Source: Rhizobium album
Lineage (GTDB): Bacteria > Pseudomonadota > Alphaproteobacteria > Rhizobiales > Rhizobiaceae
NCBI RefSeq assembly: GCF_003122325.1
Contig: NZ_QFBC01000012.1
Coordinates: 1-64,000, forward strand
DNA length: 64,000 nt
Direction of reading: 5' to 3'
The notes below the pieces were generated by a model. The model worked only from the letters and a program-made list of their open reading frames with translations, was not told where the DNA came from and ran no database searches. Of this stretch, positions 8,513-17,593 are shown piece by piece (position 1 is the first letter of the stretch; each line of letters opens with the position of its first letter). A program made the translations under genes and the position numbers.

Positions 8513-9013
8513 ATGCCGACAGCCAAGACCCTCGACGACCTGTTCCTTGACACCCTCAAGGATATCTATTTTGCAGAAAAGCAGATCCTGAAGGCTCTGC
8601 CCAAGATGGCTCGAGCCGCCCAGTCTGAGGAAGGGAAAGCCGGTTTCCTCCAGCATCGGGACGAAACCCAAGGTCAGATCGAACGTATCGAACAGGTCTT
8701 CGAGATTCTGGGCAAGCCCGCCCGTGGCAAGACTTGCGAGGCCATCCAGGGCATCATCGCGGAAGGTGAAGAGATCATGGAGGAGTTCAAAGGCTCTCCC
8801 GCGCTCGACGCCGGTCTCATCTCCTCCGCGCAGGCGGTCGAACACTACGAGATCGCGCGTTACGGCACGCTGATCGAATGGGCCGGTCAACTCGGTCTTA
8901 AAGATGCAGTCCCGCTCCTCCAGGCCAACCTTGACGAGGAAAAGGCCACGGATGAAAAGCTGACCGGGCTGGCCAAGGCGTCTGCGAACGCAAAAGGCAA
9001 GAAAGCAGCTTAA
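8513..9013 (+). CDS. DUF892 ferritin-like protein (YciE/YciF type)
   Basis: 166 aa, four-helix ferritin-like family. Expected elements are present: [23 protein letters not shown] at the start, the paired Glu/His helices [17 protein letters not shown] and [18 protein letters not shown], and a lysine-rich tail ([12 protein letters not shown]). Carboxylate and His positions suggest a dinuclear metal site, but activity is not proven for the family. These proteins typically accompany catalase in stress regulons; here katE begins 68 bases downstream, after a hairpin. Confidence 0.9.
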   Translation: MPTAKTLDDLFLDTLKDIYFAEKQILKALPKMARAAQSEEGKAGFLQHRDETQGQIERIEQVFEILGKPARGKTCEAIQGIIAEGEEIMEEFKGSPALDAGLISSAQAVEHYEIARYGTLIEWAGQLGLKDAVPLLQANLDEEKATDEKLTGLAKASANAKGKKAA

Positions 9014-9031
9014 AGTCTCGAGATTTTGACC

Positions 9032-9054
9032 AGGGCTGCCCATCGGGCGGCCCT
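9032..9054 (+). terminator. Hairpin between the DUF892 gene and katE
   Basis: A 10-bp stem AGGGCTGCCC/GGGCGGCCCT with one T-G pair, followed by TTTCTCTATTT. It looks like a partial terminator that could reduce read-through into katE. Confidence 0.6.
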
Positions 9055-9081
9055 TTCTCTATTTGTCGTGAGGAGATCTCC

Positions 9082-11238
9082 ATGGCCCGAAAGCCATCCA
9101 CCAACCCCAAAAAGACATCCGCTGCCTCCGATATGGTCACCATCCACGACCAGCAGCTTCACCGCGGTGAAGGCGGAGAGTTGCACCAGTTCGCTGAAGA
9201 CGGCCATGATACATTGACAACGGCCCAAGGTGCCCCGCTCGCAGATGACCAGAATACACTACGAGTCGGAGCGCGCGGTCCTGCGCTGATCGACGACTTT
9301 CACTTCCGAGAAAAGATCTTCCATTTCGACCACGAACGCATCCCCGAACGGGTCGTTCACGCCCGCGGATACGGCGCGCATGGCTTTTTCGAGACCTATG
9401 AACCCCTGTCGGACATCACACGAGCAGATATTTTCCAGCGTGCCGGCGAGAAGACGCCGGTTTTCGTCCGCTTCTCTACGGTCGCAGGTAATAAGGGTTC
9501 CTTCGACTTGGCACGTGACGTTCGTGGTTTTGCCGTCAAGCTCTACACCAAGGAAGGGAACTGGGATCTTGTCGGCAACAACATTCCAGTGTTTTTCATC
9601 CAGGATCCCATCAAATTTCCCGATGTCGTACATGCAGCCAAACAGGAGCCGGACCGGGCATTCCCTCAGGCACAGACCGCTCACGACACTTTTTGGGACT
9701 TCATCAGCCTGACGCCGGAAAGCATGCACATGGTCATGTGGATCATGTCTGACCGCACCATCCCCCGATCCTTCCGCTTCATGGAAGGCTTTGGCGTGCA
9801 TACCTTCCGGTTCGTCAACGCTGATGACAAATCCACGTTTGTCAAATTCCACTGGAAACCAAAGCTCGGCCTTCAATCCGTAGCGTGGAACGAAGCGGTG
9901 AAGATCAACGGAGCCGACCCGGATTATCATCGCCGTGATCTTTGGCAGTCCATCCAGTCGGGCAACTTTCCCGAATGGGAGCTGTGTGTTCAGCTTTTCG
10001 ACCAAGACTTTGCCGACAACTTTGATTTCGACATCCTCGACCCCACCAAGATCATTCCTGAAGAGATCCTGCCCGTGCGCCCGATCGGCCGTCTGGTGCT
10101 CGACCGTATGCCGGATAACTTCTTCGCGGAAACCGAGCAGGTGGCGTTCATGACTCAAAACGTCCCGCCAGGCATCGACTTCAGTAACGATCCTTTGTTG
10201 CAGGGCCGGAATTTCTCCTATCTGGACACGCAATTGAAGCGGCTGGGCGGCCCTAACTTCACGCACCTTCCTATCAATGCGCCGAAGTGTCCTTTCCATA
10301 ACTTCCAGCAGGATGGCCACATGGCCATGCGTAATCCGGTCGGGCGGGTGAACTACCAGCCGAACTCTTTTGGAGAAGGTCCCCGTGAGTCTCCTACCCG
10401 GGGTTTCCGGCATTTTCCGTCCGATGAACAGGGGCCGAAGGTGCGGCTGCGCCCCGAAAGCTTTGCCGATCACTACAGCCAGGCCCGTCAATTTTACATC
10501 AGCCAGACGCCACCCGAACAACGGCATATCGCAATGGCGTTGACGTTTGAGTTGAGCAAGGTTGAAACCCTGGTTATCCGCGAACGGATGATCTCTCACC
10601 TTCTCAACATCGACGAGACATTGGCGACAACCGTGGCTCAAAAGCTTGGGCTTCAATCAATGCCCGCCCCAGCCGACGCCGCTATGCCAACCCGTCAGGA
10701 CCTGGAGCCATCGCCGGCGCTCAGCATTGTCGAACGGGGGCCCAAACGTTTTGAGGGTCGGAAGCTCGGTATCCTGGTCACCGATGGCGTGGATGCCAAA
10801 CTCTTGAAAGTCCTCACGGCCGCGATCGAAAAGGAGAAGGCGGTCGTTGAGCTGATCGCACCTAAGGTTGGCGGTATCGTTGCATCAGATGGCAAGCGCA
10901 TCGTCGCGCACCATATGATCGACGGTGGACCTTCTGTTCTGTTCGACGCTGTGGCGCTTCTTACATCACCAGAAGGCATCGAAGATCTTGTCAACGAAGC
11001 AGCCGCGCGTGATTTCGTGGCTGACGCGTTCCAGCACTGTAAGTTCATAGGATATGACCGGTCCGCCGCGCCTCTTCTGGCTAAGGCGGGCGTTGCCGAT
11101 GCGCTTGACGAAGGCACGATTGCACTGCCAGGTGAAGAGGGCATTGCAGCGTTCGTAGCGGAATTGGGAAAACTGCGCGTCTGGGCTCGCGAGCCCTCAA
11201 TCAAACTCGGCAAAGCGTCACCTCCGTCACAGAAATAA
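9082..11238 (+). CDS. katE: Large-subunit catalase, HPII type
   Basis: 718-aa clade 2 catalase that breaks hydrogen peroxide into water and oxygen in the cytoplasm. Distal haem residues are H93 ([11 protein letters not shown]) and N166 ([11 protein letters not shown]). The proximal Tyr is in [15 protein letters not shown], near residue 380. The C-terminal 150 residues form the flavodoxin-like/GATase-like domain typical of HPII enzymes ([18 protein letters not shown]). The length is normal for the class. The ribosome site GAGGAGAT precedes ATG 9082. It probably shares transcription with the DUF892 gene. A hairpin ends the unit. Confidence 0.96.
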   Translation: MARKPSTNPKKTSAASDMVTIHDQQLHRGEGGELHQFAEDGHDTLTTAQGAPLADDQNTLRVGARGPALIDDFHFREKIFHFDHERIPERVVHARGYGAHGFFETYEPLSDITRADIFQRAGEKTPVFVRFSTVAGNKGSFDLARDVRGFAVKLYTKEGNWDLVGNNIPVFFIQDPIKFPDVVHAAKQEPDRAFPQAQTAHDTFWDFISLTPESMHMVMWIMSDRTIPRSFRFMEGFGVHTFRFVNADDKSTFVKFHWKPKLGLQSVAWNEAVKINGADPDYHRRDLWQSIQSGNFPEWELCVQLFDQDFADNFDFDILDPTKIIPEEILPVRPIGRLVLDRMPDNFFAETEQVAFMTQNVPPGIDFSNDPLLQGRNFSYLDTQLKRLGGPNFTHLPINAPKCPFHNFQQDGHMAMRNPVGRVNYQPNSFGEGPRESPTRGFRHFPSDEQGPKVRLRPESFADHYSQARQFYISQTPPEQRHIAMALTFELSKVETLVIRERMISHLLNIDETLATTVAQKLGLQSMPAPADAAMPTRQDLEPSPALSIVERGPKRFEGRKLGILVTDGVDAKLLKVLTAAIEKEKAVVELIAPKVGGIVASDGKRIVAHHMIDGGPSVLFDAVALLTSPEGIEDLVNEAAARDFVADAFQHCKFIGYDRSAAPLLAKAGVADALDEGTIALPGEEGIAAFVAELGKLRVWAREPSIKLGKASPPSQK

Positions 11239-11245
11239 CTCTGGT

Positions 11246-11265
11246 GGCGCGTCTTCGGACGCGCC
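11246..11265 (+). terminator. UUCG-loop hairpin after katE
   Basis: Perfect 8-bp stem GGCGCGTC/GACGCGCC closed by a TTCG tetraloop, 8 bases after the katE stop. The T-run is weak. Confidence 0.6.
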
Positions 11266-11278
11266 CCAATCCGCATTG

Positions 11279-11304
11279 GGAACTACCGTCGCGCCGGGTG
11301 CGTT
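11279..11304 (+). promoter_or_regulatory. EcfG-type general-stress promoter
   Basis: GGAAC (11279-11283), 17-base spacer, CGTT (11301-11304), 36 bases before the GTG at 11340. Both elements are exact. Confidence 0.7.
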
Positions 11305-11339
11305 AGGCAAGCAATCTCAATAACATCGAGGAACACCCA

Positions 11340-11957
11340 GTGGCTCTCAAAGCTCTCGCATTCAACGGCACACTCAAAACCAGCAAGGCGCAGGAAAAGT
11401 CGTCAACCGACCGTATGCTCGGTCTCATTGCCAACGAGCTCAAAACGTTTGATGTCAGCATGGAGACTGTCCGGCTGGCTGATTACAACATCAAGCCAGG
11501 TGTGACGTCCGATGAAGGAGAAGGTGACGACTGGCCGGCCCTTCGAGAAAGGCTGCTCGCTGCCGACATTCTCATTCTTGGTACGCCCATTTGGCTTGGC
11601 CAGCCTAGCAGTGTAGCCAAGCGTGCGCTGGAACGAATGGACGCCTTTCTTGAGGAAACCGACGATCAGGGCCGGATGGTCTCTTGCGGTATTGTGGCGG
11701 CGGTCGCCGTCGTTGGGAATGAGGATGGGGCCCATCACGTTTCGGCCGAGATCTACCAGGCACTGAACGACGTCGGGTTCACCATCCCGGCAAATGCCGT
11801 CGCCTACTGGGTGGGTGAAGCCATGGGCTCGACAAATTTTGTCGATCTTGAGGAAGTACCCGATGTGGTCACGAAGGCGGTTCAAATGCTCGCGCGTAAC
11901 ACAGCGCACCTAGCGGGGCTGCTCAAGCAGAGTCAATATCCTGGCGAGACTACCTAG
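11340..11957 (+). CDS. NADPH-dependent FMN reductase/flavodoxin-like protein
   Basis: 205 aa with the flavodoxin fold. It opens with a strand and loop LAFNGTLKTSKAQEKSST, typical of the FMN phosphate site, and has LLAADILILGTPIWLGQPSS, the conserved GTPxWxGQPS loop, and later AMGSTNF. It probably reduces quinones or flavins in the cytoplasm with NAD(P)H. It starts at GTG 11340 after GAGGAACA. Its own terminator-promoter arrangement (hairpin 11246-11265, promoter 11279-11304) separates it from katE. Confidence 0.85.
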   Translation: MALKALAFNGTLKTSKAQEKSSTDRMLGLIANELKTFDVSMETVRLADYNIKPGVTSDEGEGDDWPALRERLLAADILILGTPIWLGQPSSVAKRALERMDAFLEETDDQGRMVSCGIVAAVAVVGNEDGAHHVSAEIYQALNDVGFTIPANAVAYWVGEAMGSTNFVDLEEVPDVVTKAVQMLARNTAHLAGLLKQSQYPGETT

Positions 11958-12160
11958 AGAAGCAGGGGCAGTTGGGTAATGTTCGATTTGCCGTTCCTGA
12001 TCACGAAAAGAACCTGCTGCGCGTGAGACGCGGCGTCGAATAGGTCTCGCTCGGCCAACGCCAGATATCCGAACCTCACGATATCATGATTTCGATAGGA
12101 TGGAATGCAATCATGTTTCGAGCCTGCGGCAAGCCACGCCTTTCCCATCGTCAACGCCAT
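11954..12160 (-). CDS. Hypothetical protein, 68 aa
   Basis: A small frame convergent with the FMN reductase gene, its stop overlapping that gene by 4 bases. The sequence looks protein-like (RFGYLALAERDLFDAASHAQQ) but I do not recognise a family, and the ribosome site is weak. It could be spurious. Confidence 0.35.
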   Translation of the reverse strand: MALTMGKAWLAAGSKHDCIPSYRNHDIVRFGYLALAERDLFDAASHAQQVLFVIRNGKSNITQLPLLL

Positions 12161-12441
12161 ACAAGCTTCGCGGATGATGAACGTCGCTTAGTGCGAAAAT
12201 AACGCCGCGGTCGACCCCACATCGAACCCGTGCCAACGTGACGGGGAAATTGAGGTGCAACGGGTTCGTTCATCGGAGCCCTTGGTAAATTGTCACAGGG
12301 ATCGAAACTACCATGGTAACCCTTAGGCGCGCCCTATGTTCCTCAAGCAGCTGCAAGTCGAAGTCAGTCGCGACGAATGCCGTGCTTGTCCTCCTTGCGA
12401 ACTGAGCTTCAATCGCGGCAAACTTGGACTAGGAACCGGGT

Positions 12442-12687
12442 ATGCGACTGCGATTTCCAAGGCGCGATGCAGAGTTTGACCTGGGCGTAGAGGTTGTCGG
12501 AATAAGCGTCCTCATCGCGCAGGGTGCCATGATTATCGAACGCGATGTGACCAAGGAAGCGCTTGAACAATTGCTAACAATTGCAGAACGATTCCGCTAC
12601 GCAGTTTCGTGGGACAATGCCGCCCACGGAATGGTAAGCGCCAGTTTTTCCCGGTTTCGCCGCAAGCTACAGCTCCGCGTGGTCTAA
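12442..12687 (+). CDS. Hypothetical protein, 81 aa
   Basis: The start follows AGGAAC by 5 bases. The central part (GVEVVGISVLIAQGAMIIE) is a plausible pair of strands and is followed by a helix (EALEQLLTIAERFRY). There may be a distant likeness to DUF1488-type rhizobial proteins, but I cannot assert it. It lies next to a block of gene remnants, so it may itself be a relic. Confidence 0.4.
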   Translation: MRLRFPRRDAEFDLGVEVVGISVLIAQGAMIIERDVTKEALEQLLTIAERFRYAVSWDNAAHGMVSASFSRFRRKLQLRVV

Positions 12688-12787
12688 AAATGAGAAACCG
12701 GGTTTGGCGTGCTTCGGGCTGGAGACCCCATATCTTCCGAACGGTGTGACGTGAAACGCGTTTCTGCGGGCCGTCACCGTCGTGTCG

Positions 12788-13060
12788 TCAGTGTTCTGGC
12801 GAACTCCGGTAGTGCGGAACGACGATCTCTTTGGTCCGAGGTGTAAACAGTTTCGTGGCAAATTGTCTGATGCCAGGTGCCGCCGCGACACGAAGGACTG
12901 CGTGCTGCAGCGCGACGGCGATTCGTGTCTGCGGCTGGAGCATTTTCGGGGCGATTTTGGGAACGTCCTGCCCTTCCTCCACAATTGGTCGCATCGCCTC
13001 ATCGTATCGTTGCAGCGCATGTGACATGTCGGTTGTGCTGGACAGCTCGCCAGATAGCAC
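12788..13060 (-). pseudogene. Remnant: C-terminus of a FAD-dependent monooxygenase
   Basis: The minus-strand frame ends with about 85 residues typical of the C-terminal helices of FAD-binding aromatic-ring or TetX-like monooxygenases: LSGELSSTTDMSHALQRYDE, then MRPIVEEGQDVPKIAPKML and RIAVALQHAVLRVAAAP. The FAD-binding N-terminus (GxGxxG) and most of the enzyme are missing. Homology ends near 13055, where the photolyase remnant on the other strand begins. Confidence 0.7.
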
Positions 13061-13098
13061 ATACGGTGGTCCAGCCCGAGGGGTTCACTCCAACGCCG

Positions 13099-13581
13099 GG
13101 TCAGTTCTCAGTGGCAATCAACAACGAGACGATCGATAGCGAATACGCCCATTATATCCAGCGCCTCATGATCACGGGTAACTTCGCACTGCTCGCCGGC
13201 GTCAATCCAAAGGACGTGCATCAATGGTACCTTGAGGTCTATGCTGATGCCTACGAGTGGGTAGAGCTTCCAAACGTGGTCGGCATGAGCCAGTTCGCCG
13301 ATGGCGGCTTTCTTGACACCAAACCCTATGCAGCGAGCGGGAACTACATCAACCGGAAGTCGGATTACTGCGTGAGCTTTCGATTTGATCCAAAGCAACG
13401 CGTCGGCGACAAGGCCTGTCCGTTCAATTCCTTGTATTGGGACTTTCTCGCCCGCAATGAGGAGAAGCTGCGATCGAACCGCCGGCTCGCGCAGCCATAC
13501 GCGACTTGGGCGAGGATGGACGATGGGACGCGCCGCGGCACGAGGGCGCGTGCGGCAAAATTGTTGGCAAGCTTGACTTGA
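13099..13581 (+). pseudogene. Remnant: C-terminus of an FeS-type (6-4) photolyase (PhrB-like)
   Basis: About 155 residues of the C-terminal helical domain of the cryptochrome/photolyase-related family: YAHYIQRLMITGNFALLAGV, VHQWYLEVYADAYEWVELPN, VVGMSQFADGGFLDTKPYAA, and cysteines in KSDYCVSF and GDKACPFNSLYWDFL that would bind the 4Fe-4S cluster. The antenna-binding domain and the front of the FAD domain are gone, so it cannot repair DNA. The stop at 13581 appears to be the original one. Neighbouring remnants on both sides mark old recombination joints. Confidence 0.85.
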
Positions 13582-13699
13582 AATGGGCGGACATTGGCCT
13601 TGCCTTCAGGTCCGATCCACATTGCGTGGTAAGCATGCAAAACCCGATTTTTTCGGCGAGCTCCCAAACCTTCTCGGTATCGCCTTCAACATTTGCCAT
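13582..13699 (-). pseudogene. Remnant: N-terminus of a PPOX-type general stress protein
   Basis: From ATG 13699 the first 40 or so residues (MANVEGDTEKVWELAEKIGF, then CMLTTQCGSDLKARPMSA) match the start of flavin-binding general stress proteins of the pyridoxamine-phosphate-oxidase fold. Homology stops where the photolyase stop codon lies, and the frame then runs into antisense photolyase sequence. It is therefore 3'-truncated. Confidence 0.7.
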
Positions 13700-13803
13700 A
13701 CGCGTATTCTCCATTGAGGGTCGTTGAAAACGTCAATAGTGGAGGAAGTTCCGTGCCCTGCCGCTGAACGCTATAGGCCCCGCCTCTTTTCTTAGGCTTC
13801 GCT

Positions 13804-16800
13804 TCAGGTTGGCGCCGTCCTTGCCAAGACCTTCTCTAGAAATGAAAGCCGCTGTGGGCCGACATTCATCGCGACTGTAAACACAAGCCGCTCATCGCGT
13901 TGCTCACTTCGACAGAATTTTGTGAGTGCTTCCCATTCTTTACGGGTCGGTTGCGATGCAAAACTGATCGCCAATCCATGAGGTCCAGCATCAATCTTGC
14001 GGATACGACATGCTGCGGCTGCGAGACGAAGCTTGGCCAGACGGATCAATAAGGAAACCTCATCGGGGAGTTCTCCGAAACGATCCTCGAACTCGTCTTC
14101 AAGCTCCTCGATGGCTTTTTGATCACTGGCACGCAGGAGGCGGGTGTAGAGATTCAGTCTGACCGTGCCGTCCGAGACGTAGTCTTCCGGTATCGTTTGG
14201 GTGATGCCGAGATTGAGCGCGACATCCTGCTGTTCGCGAGACATGCCTTTGCCGCCATCCAGCACCGCGCGCTCCAAGAGCTTTTGATAAAGACTGATGC
14301 CGAGCAGCTTCACGTGACCAGCCTGATCGTCACCAGTGACATCGCCGGCGCCGCGCATATCCAAGTCCTGTATGCTCAGCGCGAACCCTGCGCCCAAGCG
14401 GTCATGGGCCTCGATGGTCGATAGGCGGGCGCGTGTTTCTTGCGCGATATCGTCGTCTGCAAGAAGCATGGCCAAACCCTGTATCCGGCCGCGTCCCACT
14501 CTGCCACGCAACTGGTGCAACTGCGCGATACCAAATCGATCGGCCCGCCAGACGAAGATGGTACTGGCACGCGGCACATCGAGGCCGCTTTGGATGATAT
14601 TGGTGGACAAGAGAACGTCCCCGTCACCATCGCCGAAGCCGACCATGATTTCGTCCATCTCAGCAGCTTTCATTTTTCCGTGGGCAATCCAAACGGACAG
14701 TTCGGGGACGATGTCTTTTAGAATTTTGTGAACGCCATCTATGTCTTCGATTTGCGGCACCACAACAAAACTCTGGCCGCCGCGTCGAAACTCGCGCAGC
14801 AGTGCAACGCGCATGGAAGCTCCATCGTACGGACCGAGTGTCGTTCTGACGGGGCGGCGTTTGGAAGGCGACGTCGCGAGGATGCTGACGTCTTGGATAC
14901 CGATCATCACCGATTGCAGTGTCCGCGGGATTGGTGTCGCGGACATGGCCAGCACATGCAGCGAAGGTGAAAGCGATCGCATCGCCTGCTTGTCGCGCGC
15001 TCCGAACTTGTGCTCTTCGTCAATGACCAAAAGGCCAAGGTGAGCGAAGCGGATATCCTTGGCCAGAATGGCCTGCGTAGCGATGACGATACCGACGTCG
15101 CCGGAGGCCAAGCCGGTTTTCACCTTGGCTGCAGCTTTTCGCTTGAGAACCCTCGACAGCATCTCGACTTTGACGTCCGTGTTGGCAAATCGACGCTGGA
15201 ACGTGAGAAAATGCTGGCGGGCCAGAACTGTCGTCGGGGCTATCACCACCACCTGTGCGCCACAGAAGGCGACGGCCGCCGCTGCCCTCAAGGCAATTTC
15301 TGTTTTGCCAAAACCGACATCACCGCAGACGAGGCGATTCATTGGCATCCCAGAACTCAGGTCCTGCAAAACCTCGCGGATGGCCGACGACTGATGCGCT
15401 GTCTCCGAGTAAGGGAAACGGCGCACGAATTCTGCGTAGGCCTTCTGAGGTGGAGCGAACACTTCCGCCGTGGTTTCGCGTCGAGCCTTGGCAAGGCGTC
15501 GAAGATGGCGCGCTGCTTTTCCAATGTCCTTGTCGATTGCCGCGCGGCGTTTTGCCCAGGCCTCGGTATGAAGGCGATCCAGTGATACCGTTTCGGGTGA
15601 CGATCCGTAACGCCAAAGCTTACCAAACTCCGACATCGGCACGAGGATGGACGCGCCATCGCGATATTCTAACCGCGCCGCGTCCTGACCGGTACCGTCC
15701 ACCTGTACTGTTTCAAGTGCCTTCAAGATCCCGACACCGTGGTCTTCGTGAACCACGACGTCGCCGAGTTGAATTTGCGGCTCCTTCAGGAAGGTCGACG
15801 TATCGACCTCTTCGATATCCTCGCCGAAGACGTCGGTCGTCGTCACAACGTGGATGTCGCCGACCGCAAAGCCTCGGTCCAAACGACAATTTAGCTTCAA
15901 CACAGATCCCAACGGCGCTGTAGCGCATTCCTTCCAATCGTCAACAGGCGTCACATCCGATGTCTGCGCCACGGCGCGCACCAGATTTTCCATTGAGCGA
16001 CCGCGGCCGGCAAGTACCACGGATTGGCCCGCTTTCTTCTGCTGATCGACAAAAGTGACCAGAGCATTTAGACGATTGCGTCCCTCGATCGGGCCTCTTG
16101 GACGAGCGTCGGCGTAATCGATGGCAAACTGGTCACACATTGCGATCTCTCGAAGAAACTGTTCGCGTTGAAAGTAAAACGGACTTGGCTTGCGGCGTGT
16201 GCCCGACTTGGATTGCGCACGGGCTTCTGTCGCGTCCTGAATAGTCCCAACGAGTTCGTCGAGTTTGCTTTCCCATTCCTCCTGTAAAGAGAGCAGACTG
16301 CCGTTAACGACATCAACCAGCGTTGGCATTGTGCCGTAAGCTTGCAGGAATTGCTCCTCAACAGATACGAGACGGCTATCGGCGGCGTCTGAGAAGCTGC
16401 CGAGGATCAGCTCGGAAGCCGGCCCAAATGTCATTTGCTCGACCGTTTCAGTGGTTCGCTGAGTTTCAGCGTCGTAAAACCGTAGCTCCTCGATCCTGTC
16501 ATCGCCGTCGAGCACGATCCGCATCGGAACTGGGCTACCTGCTGGAAAAATGTCAACGACGTCCTCGCGGAACACGAGCTCACCAGGGTCATCCGCGAGC
16601 GCCTCCTCTAGATAACCAGTTCTAAGCGCGAATTCTCTGAATGCATCACGATCGAATGGCTGCCCAACCTCAAGAGTAACCTCGCTTTCCCGCACGACAG
16701 AAAAAGGCGGGGTTGGCTGCAGCACCGCTCCCAATGAGGTGATGAGCAGCCTTGGCTTCGTCGAGGGTTGCAGCCAGACGCGGAGCGCATCCATACGCCG

Positions 16801-17064
16801 ACCCATCGCCTGTTTGGACGGCGCGACGCGATCATAGGGAAGACAGTCCCACGGCGGCAGTAGAATCACGTCGATATCCGAAGCCAGACATCTGGCTGCG
16901 CTCGCGATCCGCTCTGCCGTCCCCCCCGTTAAAGCGACGTAGGTACGCGGACGCCGATCGGAATGCATGATTTCGACCAGTTTTGCGGCAATCATGGCGT
17001 TTGAGATTTGGACAGGGTCCGATGACGCCTGACTTGTGAAGCCTGAATACTCGGACACGCGCAA
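13804..17064 (-). CDS. mfd: Accessory transcription-repair coupling factor Mfd
   Basis: 1086-aa superfamily 2 translocase that pushes stalled RNA polymerase off damaged DNA and recruits UvrA. The order is a UvrB-like N-terminal half, an RNA-polymerase-interacting CarD-like domain (IQLGDVVVHEDHGVGILKAL), a RecG-like motor with Walker A GDVGFGKTE, DEEH box (VIDEEHKFG), SAT motif (AMSATPIPRT) and motif VI (LHQLRGRVGRG), and a C-terminal TRCF domain (NLYTRLLRASD). It is slightly shorter than the usual 1150. Rhizobia carry a chromosomal mfd, so in this accessory setting it is probably a second copy. It lies between DNA-repair gene remnants. Confidence 0.93.
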   Translation of the reverse strand: MRVSEYSGFTSQASSDPVQISNAMIAAKLVEIMHSDRRPRTYVALTGGTAERIASAARCLASDIDVILLPPWDCLPYDRVAPSKQAMGRRMDALRVWLQPSTKPRLLITSLGAVLQPTPPFSVVRESEVTLEVGQPFDRDAFREFALRTGYLEEALADDPGELVFREDVVDIFPAGSPVPMRIVLDGDDRIEELRFYDAETQRTTETVEQMTFGPASELILGSFSDAADSRLVSVEEQFLQAYGTMPTLVDVVNGSLLSLQEEWESKLDELVGTIQDATEARAQSKSGTRRKPSPFYFQREQFLREIAMCDQFAIDYADARPRGPIEGRNRLNALVTFVDQQKKAGQSVVLAGRGRSMENLVRAVAQTSDVTPVDDWKECATAPLGSVLKLNCRLDRGFAVGDIHVVTTTDVFGEDIEEVDTSTFLKEPQIQLGDVVVHEDHGVGILKALETVQVDGTGQDAARLEYRDGASILVPMSEFGKLWRYGSSPETVSLDRLHTEAWAKRRAAIDKDIGKAARHLRRLAKARRETTAEVFAPPQKAYAEFVRRFPYSETAHQSSAIREVLQDLSSGMPMNRLVCGDVGFGKTEIALRAAAAVAFCGAQVVVIAPTTVLARQHFLTFQRRFANTDVKVEMLSRVLKRKAAAKVKTGLASGDVGIVIATQAILAKDIRFAHLGLLVIDEEHKFGARDKQAMRSLSPSLHVLAMSATPIPRTLQSVMIGIQDVSILATSPSKRRPVRTTLGPYDGASMRVALLREFRRGGQSFVVVPQIEDIDGVHKILKDIVPELSVWIAHGKMKAAEMDEIMVGFGDGDGDVLLSTNIIQSGLDVPRASTIFVWRADRFGIAQLHQLRGRVGRGRIQGLAMLLADDDIAQETRARLSTIEAHDRLGAGFALSIQDLDMRGAGDVTGDDQAGHVKLLGISLYQKLLERAVLDGGKGMSREQQDVALNLGITQTIPEDYVSDGTVRLNLYTRLLRASDQKAIEELEDEFEDRFGELPDEVSLLIRLAKLRLAAAACRIRKIDAGPHGLAISFASQPTRKEWEALTKFCRSEQRDERLVFTVAMNVGPQRLSFLEKVLARTAPT

Positions 17065-17115
17065 GCCACTCTCCAGTCTTTATTAAAATTCGCAAGTTTG
17101 ATCGGAACCGCAGAG

Positions 17116-17516
17116 CTATGCGAAATGTCGCGCGACGGCATAGCCGCTCACGCTGGCAATCGCTGTCAACACAGTGCCCCAGATCATATCAACGATGCTG
17201 AGTGAGATCGGCCAATTCTTCAGCGTCGAGAGATTGGTCATATCGTAGGTTCCGTAGGCTGCAAGACCCAAAACGGCGCCGTAACCCGCTGCTGTCCAAA
17301 CCGATCCCGCCTCGAGCCCGGGCCGAACGGCCAGCGCGACGATTGCAGCAGTGAAAACAGGTAGAAAACGGCAGCGACCGCAAAGTTGGGTGACGGGAGC
17401 ATCAGGTCGCCGAGCTGCTCCCGGTAAAATTTGCGAGCCACGAAGCCGAGCCAAATGGCGTCGATGGCCAGGAACGACACGAGGGTGGCAATATAGGCAA
17501 TTCCGAAAGTTTTCAT
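17116..17516 (-). pseudogene. DUF2177 membrane protein broken by a frameshift
   Basis: From ATG 17516 the frame reads MKTFGIAYIATLVSFLAIDA and continues to about 17360 (NFAVAAVFYL). The rest (FTAAIVALAVRPGLEAGSVW through NWPISLSIVDMIWGTVLTA) continues in a different frame to the stop at 17116. A single missing base near 17355 would restore a normal DUF2177 protein of about 130 residues with four membrane helices. As written the protein would be truncated. Confidence 0.8.
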
Positions 17517-17593
17517 GGTGGTATCCCTCCCTGTTGCTGGCTTGCGTGCCTGTTGCGGAAGGCTCGCTTGACACCGGCTCTTCGACAAAAACG

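Noticed and set aside
9259-10656. 465-aa open frame on the minus strand inside katE
   Set aside because: It is antisense to a full-length catalase with all catalytic motifs; its length is explained by high GC content.
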